DNA from: CAYWYR01 sp964462685
Lineage (GTDB): Bacteria > Bacteroidota > Ignavibacteria > Kapaibacteriales > UBA2268
Reading direction: 5' to 3'
Assembly (NCBI GenBank): GCA_964462685.1
Contig: CAYWYR010000001.1
Span: forward strand, 147,974-211,973
DNA: 64,000 nucleotides
The position numbers and the translations under genes are program-made. Below, in pieces: positions 1 to 9,122 of the stretch (positions within the stretch are counted from its first letter, which is position 1; each line of letters opens with the position of its first letter). A model generated the notes under the pieces. It saw only the letters and a program-made list of their open reading frames with translations. It was not told the origin of the DNA and ran no database searches.

Positions 1-1
1 A

Positions 2-1582
2 GGTGAGTCACGCAATCAGAGCCTCGCCTCCAGAGTATCTAAGAAAGTATATAAGCTGGAAGGTAATAGTTTTAATTTAATTCAAGAGTTAGTTGATACC
101 AAAGACTTTATCGCTACCGGCGGAAGTTATTATCAGATTTATACCGATAAGATTACCTTAGGGAATAAAAGTATCTCAACTAAAGGTAAGATTGATTTTT
201 TGGGATCAGCAGAAATTATGGTCGATGGCGAGCCAGCAGTTTTCGCTTTTTTCAGAAATGGTATAATCGCATTACAAAACGGCAGATTAATCGCCGACCA
301 ATATATTGATCTTTCAGGTTTGAAAGGCAAGGGCGATCTCGAAGCAGAGTATTACGAAGGCAGGTTAATTTTAACAGGCAATAGCAATACCGCCAATAGT
401 ATCGCTAATGGTATCACTTATTCGATGCGTATAACAAAGAATAAAGCCTTTATGATCAATAGGGTTTTAGACAGGCTGCTATTGATTATGATAACTCTGA
501 CATTAGTATCTATAGCATTTTATCTTTATCAAAAATATAAAAGAGCCTCTCGAGAGACCAGAGAGCTTACCGAGGATCTACAAGGTGGTATATTTTTTAC
601 GGTCGATGAATCGGGTATTTTCCAAAGACAGAATAAAGAGTCAAAGGAGATATTGGTAAATGAAACCGGAAGAGTGAGTTTCAAAAAACTTAAAAGCAAG
701 GAAGGACTCGAGGATATATATAGAATGATAAACAATGTACTGAAAGATAAAAAAGATTCTACTTACAAAGTACATATTATCCAAGGCATCAAGCATAGCG
801 AATATATGTTCCAAGCCAGCGTTCTGAGAGGAAGCATAGGCAGTTTCAGAGGAGCGGTATTTTATGGTACCGATATTACCGAAGAGCTAGAAAGAAAGCG
901 GCTTAGAAACTGGGCACAGCTCGCCCACGATATGCAGACAAATCTTAGTGTTATAAGGCTAAATACTGAGCAGCTGCAGATAATGGCGGTAGGTGCTGAC
1001 CTGCAAAAACTGAACAAGATAAAGCATCAATCAGATATTATGTTAAAAAGGGTCAGGGATATCGTGACTATAGGAAGGGGCGGTGAAGTCAAGTTCCAAC
1101 CCGTTAATATCAAGATGCTTATACAAGAACTTGAGATTGAATTCCAAGACAGCGATGACAATACAGAATATAGGTTTCATTCACAGGATTTTGTAGCTGA
1201 ACTTGACGCTAACAAAGTGACCCGAGCTGTTAGAAACGCGATTGAAAACGCTAGGAAAGCAGTATTCAGTAATGGCAAGCAAACTGGCAGAATATCGGTT
1301 ACGGCATATAAGGAATTGCGATACTTTTATATAAAAGTTGATGATAACGGACATGGAATGGACGATCAGGTCAAAAACAGAATGCTTACCCCTTATTTTA
1401 CCACTGGGGCGGCAAGTGGCGGTTCTGGAATCGGCACTATGGTAATGACTAGTGTTATGGAACTTCATAACGGAACCCTTAGTATTGATTCCAATAAAGG
1501 AGATGGTACTACAGTTGTTTTCCGGTTCCCCGTAAAGCAGAACTCCTCAGATAGTGCTGTTAATTCCACTGAAGAAATATAA
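2..1582 (+). CDS. Membrane sensor histidine kinase with PAS domain (5' end outside window)
   Basis: The reading frame is open back to the window edge, so this is the C-terminal part (526 codons visible) of a longer gene. A short extracytoplasmic stretch is followed by one membrane segment (about nt 475-540), a PAS-like region, and a kinase core. The core shows an H-box (L-A-H-D-M-Q, His codon at 926-928), an N-box (R-N-A-I-E-N-A), a G1 box (D-D-N-G-H-G-M) and a G2 box (G-G-S-G-I-G-T). Such kinases autophosphorylate on His and pass the phosphate to a response regulator. No regulator gene lies downstream: ruvX follows after 9 nt. The signal it senses cannot be told. The kinase call is firm. Confidence 0.9.
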   Translation, partial: GESRNQSLASRVSKKVYKLEGNSFNLIQELVDTKDFIATGGSYYQIYTDKITLGNKSISTKGKIDFLGSAEIMVDGEPAVFAFFRNGIIALQNGRLIADQYIDLSGLKGKGDLEAEYYEGRLILTGNSNTANSIANGITYSMRITKNKAFMINRVLDRLLLIMITLTLVSIAFYLYQKYKRASRETRELTEDLQGGIFFTVDESGIFQRQNKESKEILVNETGRVSFKKLKSKEGLEDIYRMINNVLKDKKDSTYKVHIIQGIKHSEYMFQASVLRGSIGSFRGAVFYGTDITEELERKRLRNWAQLAHDMQTNLSVIRLNTEQLQIMAVGADLQKLNKIKHQSDIMLKRVRDIVTIGRGGEVKFQPVNIKMLIQELEIEFQDSDDNTEYRFHSQDFVAELDANKVTRAVRNAIENARKAVFSNGKQTGRISVTAYKELRYFYIKVDDNGHGMDDQVKNRMLTPYFTTGAASGGSGIGTMVMTSVMELHNGTLSIDSNKGDGTTVVFRFPVKQNSSDSAVNSTEEI

Positions 1583-1591
1583 GGCCGCAAA

Positions 1592-2017
1592 ATGACAGAT
1601 TCCGCTCAAAATAAAAGAATATGTTCAATCGATTATGGCAAAAGAAGAGTAGGCTTAGCAATATCCGATATACTACATATAACCTGCAGGCCTTTCAGAA
1701 CTATCGAGAACGACGTTAAGCTTATCGATAATCTTATGAAAATTGCACAAGAGGAAAATGTCGGACTGTGGGTGGTTGGCGTTCCTATAGGTTCTGAGGG
1801 GGAGACTTCAATAGTCAAGACCGTAAGAGAATTTATAACTGAATTAAATGAAAGTACAGGAATCGACACAATAGAGATTGATGAATCGTTCTCATCTAAG
1901 AAGGCTTCTTCAAATATGGTCGAAGCTGGTGTTAAAAAGAAAAAAAGACAGGAAAAGGGTATGTTGGATATGTTTGCCGCACAGGCAATCCTAAGAGAAT
2001 ATCTCGACAGGCTCTGA
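1592..2017 (+). CDS. ruvX: RuvX/YqgF family Holliday junction resolvase-like nuclease
   Basis: At 141 residues it has the usual family length. The N-terminus carries the RNase H-like signature S-I-D-Y-G-K-R-R-V-G-L-A, a central G-V-P pattern, an acidic I-D-E-S-F segment, and a C-terminal D-M-F-A-A-Q-A-I-L helix. Together these give the acidic cluster expected of the fold. The family (YqgF/RuvX) acts in pre-16S rRNA 5' end maturation in several bacteria and was first proposed as a resolvase. It lies 9 nt after the kinase and 11 nt before the GWxTD gene, so the three are probably one transcript. Confidence 0.9.
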   Translation: MTDSAQNKRICSIDYGKRRVGLAISDILHITCRPFRTIENDVKLIDNLMKIAQEENVGLWVVGVPIGSEGETSIVKTVREFITELNESTGIDTIEIDESFSSKKASSNMVEAGVKKKKRQEKGMLDMFAAQAILREYLDRL

Positions 2018-2028
2018 AAAAATAGATT

Positions 2029-3390
2029 ATGTTTATCAAACAGATTCTTATCGGATTAATATTTTTATCGGCATTTATAGCAGCTGATTCGCAGGATAGA
2101 AGCCAGTATTTTACTTTTGGCGAGCCTTACAAAGCATCCGTAGTAGTATTGCCACACAGCAGCAATGATTCCCTTCATGCTATCGTGATGCACAGAATAA
2201 GTTATGAAACTCTACAGTTTACCAGAACCCGAAAAGGTGGACTTACTACTTATGCCGCGGAAACAGAGGTCAATATCACCTTTAGGAATTCCGAGGGTAT
2301 CGTAAAAAACAGAACGTTCTGGCGTGATACTGTAATTACTACTGACTTTAGTGAAACCAGTATGAAAAATAAATGGGTAGAGGGTGCTATCCAGACAGAC
2401 CTACCACTGGGGGAATATTCGGTGGAGATTGAATTTGATACTAAGTCAAGATATAGGAAAAATAAAATTGAATTAGCAATAGATTTCCCTGAAGGCTTTT
2501 ACAAGTCCAATGATGATGCGACATTTGTATTCGCTGAAAAAAATGAAGAAGCCGGTATAACAACTCCTTTTATCGATGGGGATAAGATATTGTTCAACCC
2601 TCAAGGGGCAAGTATCAAAATCTTCACTGAAGTGAGCGATATCGCTGGGCAGTATATCTTCCAGTTCGAGAAACTGACACTCTCGGAGTACCAACCTGAA
2701 GATCCAGAAACGGGCGATGAGCCACTTATGGATAGTGAGCTTGTTTATTCTGGTTCAGTAGAACCGAAAATTGATACTCGTATTGAACTCATTACAGACC
2801 GCCGAGAAGTTTATCTGATAGACAAGCCTTTTAAAAATGACTCACTTAATACCTTATATTTTGATATCGAATTCCCTTCAGATAAATTACAGCCAGGTAG
2901 TTACAGGCTAAAACTTTACGATGATCAGGGGGATGACACTCTACAGAAAAGATTTGTGGTTAACTGGGAAAACAGACCGCAGTCGCTTCAGGATATCGAA
3001 GGGGCAGTTGAGTATATGTATTATATTCTGGATGATGAAAAATTCGAATCAATGAAATCTCTGAATGATGACAAGCAGGAAAAGGCTTTCAATCAGTATT
3101 GGGAAAATATTGACCCAACCCCCCAGACTCCATTTAACGAAGCACTTTACCAGTATTATAGCCGTGTGGACTATGCCTTTTTCAACTACCGGACTCTTGT
3201 AGAGAAAGACGGTGCAAAAACTGACCGTGGTAAGATTTACATCCTATATGGCACTCCCGATCAAAGAGATGAGGGCTTTGAGGGTGATGAATCGGTTATC
3301 AGATGGAAGTATGAAAAGCTTAGAAAAGAGTTTTTATTTACAGCCATAAGTACTGGGGTATATAGGTTAACAGCGATAAATGAAATATAA
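2029..3390 (+). CDS. Secreted GWxTD-family protein
   Basis: A 453-residue protein with an N-terminal signal peptide (K-Q-I-L-I-G-L-I-F-L core). The middle is rich in predicted beta strands. The C-terminal third matches the GWxTD domain: an F-x-x-Y-W-x-x-x-D-P-T-P motif, then Y-x-R-V-D-Y-A, then R-G-K-I-Y-I-L-Y-G-T-P-D. The name motif itself is altered to Y-W-E-N-I-D. The family is frequent in Bacteroidota, Chlorobiota and related phyla and has no established function. It sits between ruvX and an ABC exporter, with only 42 nt to the ATPase gene. Confidence 0.8.
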   Translation: MFIKQILIGLIFLSAFIAADSQDRSQYFTFGEPYKASVVVLPHSSNDSLHAIVMHRISYETLQFTRTRKGGLTTYAAETEVNITFRNSEGIVKNRTFWRDTVITTDFSETSMKNKWVEGAIQTDLPLGEYSVEIEFDTKSRYRKNKIELAIDFPEGFYKSNDDATFVFAEKNEEAGITTPFIDGDKILFNPQGASIKIFTEVSDIAGQYIFQFEKLTLSEYQPEDPETGDEPLMDSELVYSGSVEPKIDTRIELITDRREVYLIDKPFKNDSLNTLYFDIEFPSDKLQPGSYRLKLYDDQGDDTLQKRFVVNWENRPQSLQDIEGAVEYMYYILDDEKFESMKSLNDDKQEKAFNQYWENIDPTPQTPFNEALYQYYSRVDYAFFNYRTLVEKDGAKTDRGKIYILYGTPDQRDEGFEGDESVIRWKYEKLRKEFLFTAISTGVYRLTAINEI

Positions 3391-3432
3391 TTCTTAATTT
3401 AGCCGACTTATCTTAACAAATCAGTTAAATAA

Positions 3433-4371
3433 ATGACCATTCTCGAAGTAGAGAACGTAGTTAAAAAATTCGGCGATTATAAAGCCACAAATAATGTATC
3501 GTTCAACGTGGATCAAGGGACTATATACGGGCTTCTGGGGCCTAACGGTGCCGGAAAGACTACCCTGATCAGAATGATAACCAATATCTATAAACCCGAT
3601 GAAGGAATCATACGCCTAGAAGGCAATGAAGTAAGCCCAGCTATTCAGGAAAGGATTGGTTACCTGCCAGAGGAAAGAGGCCTTTATAAAAAGATAAAGG
3701 TAATCGACCAGCTGATATATTTCGGTACTCTGAAAGGCATGACATCACACGCAGCCAGGCTATCGGCTATGGACTGGCTTGCCAGACTGAACGCAGTTGA
3801 CTTCGCTCAGAAAAAAGTACAAGAGCTATCAAAAGGTATGGCTCAAAAAGTACAGTTTATAGCCACTGTATTGCACAATCCACCCTTTTTGATTCTCGAT
3901 GAGCCGTTTTCAGGTTTTGATCCCGTTAATGCAGAACTCCTGAGACATAGCATATTAGAACTTAAGAAACAAGGCACGACTATCATCCTTTCTACTCATG
4001 TGATGCAGCAAGTAGAGGAGATGTGTGATGAGATTACCCTCATAAGTAAAGGTAAGGCTATTCTGCAAGGTAGTGTAAGGGAAATCAAAAGACAGCATGG
4101 CAGGGATATTTTAATCTTAGAAACAGATGGGGATACATCATTTCTGGACAGTATCGGAGGAATAAATATAGTAAACAAAACTGCTGGACGGGCTGAAATA
4201 AGAGTTGGTGGCGATCAGGATTTGGCAAAGCATATTCTCGAAGAAGCTATTAAATGCTGCACTATATACCGGTATGAGCTTCTTGAGCCCCACCTCAATC
4301 AGATTTTTATCGATACGGTTTCAGATGATGAAGAGTATATATTGACAGATGACGGAGGGGTAGCGAAATGA
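3433..4371 (+). CDS. ABC transporter ATP-binding protein (NatA-like)
   Basis: A 312-residue nucleotide-binding subunit. Walker A G-P-N-G-A-G-K-T is at residues 36-43, the signature L-S-K-G-M-A-Q lies near 132, and Walker B F-L-I-L-D-E-P is followed by a switch His in S-T-H-V-M. About 90 residues after the core correspond to the DUF4162-type tail typical of NatA and drug or antibiotic exporters. Its last codons overlap the permease gene by 4 nt (ATGA), implying translational coupling. Substrate unknown; Na+ efflux is only the best-known example for the family. Confidence 0.92.
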   Translation: MTILEVENVVKKFGDYKATNNVSFNVDQGTIYGLLGPNGAGKTTLIRMITNIYKPDEGIIRLEGNEVSPAIQERIGYLPEERGLYKKIKVIDQLIYFGTLKGMTSHAARLSAMDWLARLNAVDFAQKKVQELSKGMAQKVQFIATVLHNPPFLILDEPFSGFDPVNAELLRHSILELKKQGTTIILSTHVMQQVEEMCDEITLISKGKAILQGSVREIKRQHGRDILILETDGDTSFLDSIGGINIVNKTAGRAEIRVGGDQDLAKHILEEAIKCCTIYRYELLEPHLNQIFIDTVSDDEEYILTDDGGVAK

Positions 4372-5672
4372 CAAATAAAGTACTTACGATTATCGGGCAT
4401 GAATATAGCTCAAAAGTAAAGTCCCGTGGTTTTCTGATAGCTACTTTTCTTGCTCCTATAGGTATAGTGGCTCTATATGGGTTAATTATATACCTTTCAA
4501 TTTCCTTTGATACAACCGAAAAGAAGCTTTTCTTTATAGATAACGGCCTGCCTATGATGGAAAATATCATAGAGCAGGACCCTAATTTATACGAGCTAAC
4601 TGATAGGGAAGTAGATGATCTCAAATCCGACGTCCAGGAAGGCAAGATCGACGGCTATGTAACAATCCCATCAGATATTGTTGAAAATGGAGAGTTTTCA
4701 GTTTATACCACGGGCGGGGGTGGTACTGGATATATCAGTAAGCTGAAAACCGATGTAGGGGATGTTGTAGAACAACTGCGAATTGACGAAGCCGGTATAG
4801 ATCAGTCTATACTGGCGGAGATTTATGCTCCAGTGAGGCTGAGCACTAATAAGATCAACGAGGACGGTAAAGAAGAAAAAGATGCTACTGAGATAAAATC
4901 ATTTATAGGGATAGCTTTCGGTTTTATAATGTATATGCTGATCTTCATTTATGGTTCGTTTGTTTCCCGTGGTGTGCTTGAGGAGAAGTCCAATAGAATC
5001 ATCGAGATTATAGCGTCATCGGCCAAACCGATTGATATATTGTTGGGAAAAGTTATCGGGATTGGTGCGCTAGCCCTCACGCAGATTTTCATGTGGCTGA
5101 TAGTTATAGGGGCAATGCTTGCAATTATTGGCGGTATTGGGTTAACCCCTGATGCTGATGATCTGCAAAAGACAATGGACAGCCAGCCTATGGTTGCCCC
5201 TCAGGCGGAAAGCCTGCCTTTAGAAATGATAGATTCTGTAACCAGTTCGATTGATGCTACTGTGATTGTCAGCTTTATCTTTTTCTTTATCATAGGATTT
5301 CTGATTTATTCGGCGATATTCGCAGCTCTTGGGGCGGCAGTTGATAATGAACAGGATATGGGCCAGTTACAGTTGCCTTTTACTTTGCCTATTATATTAT
5401 GTATAGGTATGATTACGCCTGTTACACAGAATCCTGATGGACTACATTCTATCATATTCACAATGTTCCCGCTGACTTCCCCTATTCTCATGCCGGCGCG
5501 GATAGCAGCTACTAATGTACCTTTGTGGGAGGTTATCGTATCCGGTTTGCTTGCTATTCTAGGATTTCTGGCTATCCTGTGGGTGGCGGGTAAAATCTAT
5601 AGAATTGGAATGCTATCTACAGGTAAGAAGCCAAGCTTCAAAGATTTGTGGAAATGGATCAGAACGGCATAA
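4368..5672 (+). CDS. ABC-2 type transporter permease (NatB-like)
   Basis: A 434-residue permease. One N-terminal membrane segment (G-F-L-I-A-T-F-L-A-P) is followed by an extracytoplasmic domain of about 150 residues and then five or six membrane segments. The conserved stretch E-E-K-S-N-R-I-I-E-I-I-A-S-S is characteristic of the NatB/ABC-2 family and marks the interface with the ATPase. It is encoded directly behind its ATPase and converges with the next, minus-strand gene at a distance of only 8 nt. Confidence 0.9.
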   Translation: MTNKVLTIIGHEYSSKVKSRGFLIATFLAPIGIVALYGLIIYLSISFDTTEKKLFFIDNGLPMMENIIEQDPNLYELTDREVDDLKSDVQEGKIDGYVTIPSDIVENGEFSVYTTGGGGTGYISKLKTDVGDVVEQLRIDEAGIDQSILAEIYAPVRLSTNKINEDGKEEKDATEIKSFIGIAFGFIMYMLIFIYGSFVSRGVLEEKSNRIIEIIASSAKPIDILLGKVIGIGALALTQIFMWLIVIGAMLAIIGGIGLTPDADDLQKTMDSQPMVAPQAESLPLEMIDSVTSSIDATVIVSFIFFFIIGFLIYSAIFAALGAAVDNEQDMGQLQLPFTLPIILCIGMITPVTQNPDGLHSIIFTMFPLTSPILMPARIAATNVPLWEVIVSGLLAILGFLAILWVAGKIYRIGMLSTGKKPSFKDLWKWIRTA

Positions 5673-5680
5673 TATTCTCG

Positions 5681-6604
5681 TTATCTAAATAGTTCACCCC
5701 TGAACCTGGCACCGATAAATGTTGAAGTATTCGGTCTGGGTTCGGGGTTTTTAAAATCATCGAACATCTCCTCATATCCTAAGTAAATATCGATACCACC
5801 AGCATTTCCTCTTATCTGTGCCCCCAGCTCTGTTCTGAAAAGAGACTCAATACTGCTGCCATCTGAATAAGCTGTATAAATGTTTCTGCTGAATAAATTA
5901 ATCCATTTGTTAATATCATAGCCCAGTTCCAAATGTGGTGTGAATTTATACTGCAGTTCAGATATATTAAAGCCGTTTATATAATCTGGTGTTCTATAAT
6001 CCGAGCCGACTATGATATACTGCGCGTCAATACCCCAGGATATTTCCAGCCCGTTCGCTAAATTACTGTATTTAGGTGATAGATAGCCGAGTAGGGGCCC
6101 GGCATATAGAGTTACTCTTTTTGTAGAGCTTGTTGGGTTGCTCTCTTCATAATTGTCGATTTCGTGCCTGCACCTGTGTCCAAACCCTATTTCTATTATC
6201 CCAAAATCAAACTTTTGGCTATACCGTATCTCTTCTTGCCAGCTAGCGGCATAGGGATCAAAGTTTATATCATTAAAAGGTGTGGCAAGCACATTCCCGA
6301 TAACCGTAAACCAAAGTGCGGAATTATCCCACCTGTAGAAAGTACCGCTACCACCAAAAACTAGATTATGGCGTAATGCTCCATCAGCGCTTCCATTCCC
6401 TCTTTCGTAAAGGCCTATAAAATCCAGATCATGCATAAACCTGACTGAATCTAAATCACTTCGATCCAGCGGGGAATAAAAGCCGAATCTCTGCATGTCA
6501 TGTTGGCTGTAAACATTGCTAACACAAAACAGTATGAGCGATAATTGAATAATATATTTGATAGTAAACCTCTTATTTTTAATATATTTATATACCGTTA
6601 ACAT
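5681..6604 (-). CDS. Uncharacterised outer-membrane-like secreted protein
   Basis: I do not recognise a family. The protein has a signal peptide (K-Y-I-I-Q-L-S-L-I-L-F-C-V-S-N-V-Y-S-Q) and then alternating aromatic and polar residues typical of beta-barrel strands, ending in G-A-R-F-R-G-E-L-F-R. The ATG at 6604 gives the best signal peptide; a frame-compatible start 15 nt upstream is less likely. It is divergently arranged with the ammonia-lyase gene 54 nt away. A porin-like or envelope role is only inferred from shape. Confidence 0.55.
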   Translation of the reverse strand: MLTVYKYIKNKRFTIKYIIQLSLILFCVSNVYSQHDMQRFGFYSPLDRSDLDSVRFMHDLDFIGLYERGNGSADGALRHNLVFGGSGTFYRWDNSALWFTVIGNVLATPFNDINFDPYAASWQEEIRYSQKFDFGIIEIGFGHRCRHEIDNYEESNPTSSTKRVTLYAGPLLGYLSPKYSNLANGLEISWGIDAQYIIVGSDYRTPDYINGFNISELQYKFTPHLELGYDINKWINLFSRNIYTAYSDGSSIESLFRTELGAQIRGNAGGIDIYLGYEEMFDDFKNPEPRPNTSTFIGARFRGELFR

Positions 6605-6624
6605 AGAAATGGTTTCCAAAATGT

Positions 6625-6632
6625 TAATTTTG
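6625..6632 (+). promoter_or_regulatory. Bacteroidota-type -7 element before hutH
   Basis: TAATTTTG fits the TAnnTTTG consensus. No clear TTG lies about 20 nt upstream, so this is a half-match. A start site around 6639 would leave a leader of about 19 nt before the ATG at 6658. Confidence 0.35.
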
Positions 6633-6657
6633 TATGAACTTCAAAAATGGAAAATTT

Positions 6658-8184
6658 ATGTTGATACTCGACGGTCATAATCTCACTATTGATAAACTTC
6701 ATTCTATCGCCAGAAAAGGTACGTCTCTTAATCTTGATGATAACTCATGGAATAGAATATCCGCCAGCCGCGTAATGCTTGAGAAGAAGATAGATAACGG
6801 TGAGATAATGTATGGTATCAATACAGGTATCGGTGAGTTCAGCGAAGTAACGCTCAACCCTGACCAAGTAAAGGATTTTCAAAAGTACCTTATATATAAC
6901 CATGCGGCCGGGATAGGGGAGCCAGCTCCCGTAGAACATATCCGAGGCGCTATGGCAGGAAGAATAAACGTACATGCAAAAGGGCACAGCGGGCTTAGGC
7001 CTGTTATTACTGAAACGCTGATCAAGCTACTAAATGCTGGGATTACTCCAGTTGTCTGTGAAAAAGGCTCGGTTGGCGCTAGCGGAGATTTAGCACCTAT
7101 GAGCCAGATGGCATTATGCCTAATGGGGGAGGGTGAATTATGGCAAAACGGTAATCGCAGGCCAGCCAGTGATGTGATGGACGAGTTGGGCATAGAAATA
7201 CCTGGCCTTGAAGCTAGGGACGGGTTAGCGACTATCAACGGCTCGAATCTTTTGACGGCTATAGCTGCTCTTCAGATTTATGATATCAGAAAACTCATCT
7301 ATCAGTTTGAGATCGCTGCTGCTATGTCCCTTGTGGCTCTTAAAGCCAATCTGAAGCCTTATGATAAAAGGATTACCGAGCTGAGGGGTTTTTCGGGGGC
7401 GGTTAAGTCATCAAAGATATTGACGAAACTTGTTGAAGGGTCTGCACTTCAAATAGGTGATATACCTGTAAAAGTTCAAGATGCTTACTCGATGCGGTCA
7501 ACTCCACAAGTTGTAGGTGCGGCAAGAGATTCAGTCGAGTTTGCGGCCTCTCAGGTAGAGACTGAACTAAATGGAGTAGGTGATAACCCGATATTCTTAA
7601 CAGAGGAAGAAACTTATTTATCGGGTGCAAACTTTCAGGGAACTCCCGTTTCACTTCCGATGGATAATGTAAAATCAGCTGTCACGATGATATCTGTGTT
7701 GTCTGAAAGAAGATTGAACAGGTTACTGAATCCTGCACTTTCTGTGGGGCTACCTCCGTTTCTCACAGAAAATCCCGGTCTGTTTTCTGGTATGATGCTC
7801 AGCCAATACACAGCGGATACACTGATTGTCGAACAGCGCACCCTATCAGCTCCGGCAAGTATCCAGTCGATTCCCGCTGCGGCCGACCAAGAGGATTTTG
7901 TATCGATGGGGATGAACACAGTATTACAGAACCAGCAGATTATCAAGAACGCTTATGGGGTTCTTGGGATAGAGTTTATGGCTGCGGCCCAAGCACTTGA
8001 TATACGGAAGTATAATCCAGGGCCGGCATTATCATCAGCCCATAAGGTTATTCGAGATCATGTTGACTTTTTGGATATAGACAGGCCGCTATACAAAGAT
8101 CACAATACTATGATGGAACTTGTTAAATCGAATGCCATATTAGAAGCTGTAGAAAAAGAGATTGGGCAACTCTCCGAGGTTTAA
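6658..8184 (+). CDS. hutH: Histidine ammonia-lyase-like MIO enzyme
   Basis: The aromatic amino acid lyase family forms its MIO electrophile from Ala-Ser-Gly. Here G-S-V-G-A-S-G-D-L-A-P-M is intact. Y-G-I-N-T-G-I-G supplies the catalytic Tyr. The segment N-H-A-A-G-I-G-E-P and the Glu in Q-E-D-F-V-S-M are those expected of histidine rather than tyrosine or phenylalanine lyases. The ATG at 6658 (M-L-I-L-D-G-H-N-L) is preferred over one at 6634 because related enzymes begin there and a promoter -7 element lies at 6625-6632. No hutU, hutI or hutG is nearby, so histidine breakdown as the role is inferred. It converges with the next gene at 8 nt. Confidence 0.85.
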   Translation: MLILDGHNLTIDKLHSIARKGTSLNLDDNSWNRISASRVMLEKKIDNGEIMYGINTGIGEFSEVTLNPDQVKDFQKYLIYNHAAGIGEPAPVEHIRGAMAGRINVHAKGHSGLRPVITETLIKLLNAGITPVVCEKGSVGASGDLAPMSQMALCLMGEGELWQNGNRRPASDVMDELGIEIPGLEARDGLATINGSNLLTAIAALQIYDIRKLIYQFEIAAAMSLVALKANLKPYDKRITELRGFSGAVKSSKILTKLVEGSALQIGDIPVKVQDAYSMRSTPQVVGAARDSVEFAASQVETELNGVGDNPIFLTEEETYLSGANFQGTPVSLPMDNVKSAVTMISVLSERRLNRLLNPALSVGLPPFLTENPGLFSGMMLSQYTADTLIVEQRTLSAPASIQSIPAAADQEDFVSMGMNTVLQNQQIIKNAYGVLGIEFMAAAQALDIRKYNPGPALSSAHKVIRDHVDFLDIDRPLYKDHNTMMELVKSNAILEAVEKEIGQLSEV

Positions 8185-8192
8185 AAAACGAT

Positions 8193-9119
8193 CTATTGCA
8201 ATATCCAGATTGCAGATCCAACAGATACAAACAACCAAAGAAGTATAGCTAATATAAGCGGTTTTAACCCCATAGATTTTATCTTTTCTATTGAAAAGCT
8301 AAAGCCTATAAATAGAATGGCAACTACCATTAAGCGTTTTGATCCAAATCTGATAGCATCTGAAAGTTGAGTCGGCAATGCCAAGTATTGATTTACTAGT
8401 ATAGCTAATACGAAAAGCAGTATAAAAACCGGTACTTTTGGCCTGCCGCTACCCTTGAATAAGTATGAAAACGCAAGTGAAAGTGGAATAATCCAAAGCG
8501 CTCGGGCAAGTTTAACTGTTGTCGCAATTTCCAAAGCTTCAGGGCTGAATGCACTTGCAGCACCCACTACAGAGCTTGTATCGTGTATAGCAATGGCTGC
8601 CCATAGGCCAAACTGCTGGCTGCTCATACCTAAGACCTCTCCCAGATAAGGGAACAGTAATAACGCTATTGCGTTGAGCATGAATACTACTCCGAGCGCT
8701 ATGCCGATCTGGTTTTGGTTGGCTTTGATGGTAGGGGCTATTGCCGCGATTGCGCTTCCACCGCATATTGCGGTTCCCGAAGATATCAGTACCCCCGTTT
8801 TGTTATCTTTAAGAAGTAATTTCGATCCGATATAGCCTAACAGGAGTACTGATAGGATAGTGCTTAAGGTAAGCCAGAAACCTTCCCCGCTTACTTCCAA
8901 TGCTTTATCAAGTGAAATCCCAAACCCTAAGCCTACTATGGCGGTTTTGAGTAGGATGCCTGTCATTTTTGAGTATTTTGCTAAACCTGATTTAGCTTTT
9001 TCGGTAGTTGCGAATACTGCGATAGCTAAACCTATAATAAGTGCAATCGGTGCAGAAACTGTCAGAAAAAAAATCCCTACTACGCATATCAATACCAGCC
9101 AGTCTATCATACTAAGCAT
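8193..9119 (-). CDS. YeiH/UPF0324 family putative sulfate exporter
   Basis: A 308-residue polytopic membrane protein with about ten hydrophobic segments. The family marker G-T-A-I-C-G-G-S-A-I-A-A and the later A-I-H-D-T-S-S-V-V-G-A-A are clear. Members (YeiH, PSE family) are annotated as putative sulfate exporters, but the substrate is poorly tested. An in-frame ATG at 9110 (M-I-D-W-L) is an equally good start. It lies 3 nt after the stop of the large upstream secreted-protein gene on the same strand, so it may be the tail of that transcript. Confidence 0.88.
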   Translation of the reverse strand: MLSMIDWLVLICVVGIFFLTVSAPIALIIGLAIAVFATTEKAKSGLAKYSKMTGILLKTAIVGLGFGISLDKALEVSGEGFWLTLSTILSVLLLGYIGSKLLLKDNKTGVLISSGTAICGGSAIAAIAPTIKANQNQIGIALGVVFMLNAIALLLFPYLGEVLGMSSQQFGLWAAIAIHDTSSVVGAASAFSPEALEIATTVKLARALWIIPLSLAFSYLFKGSGRPKVPVFILLFVLAILVNQYLALPTQLSDAIRFGSKRLMVVAILFIGFSFSIEKIKSMGLKPLILAILLWLFVSVGSAIWILQ

Positions 9120-9122
9120 AAC

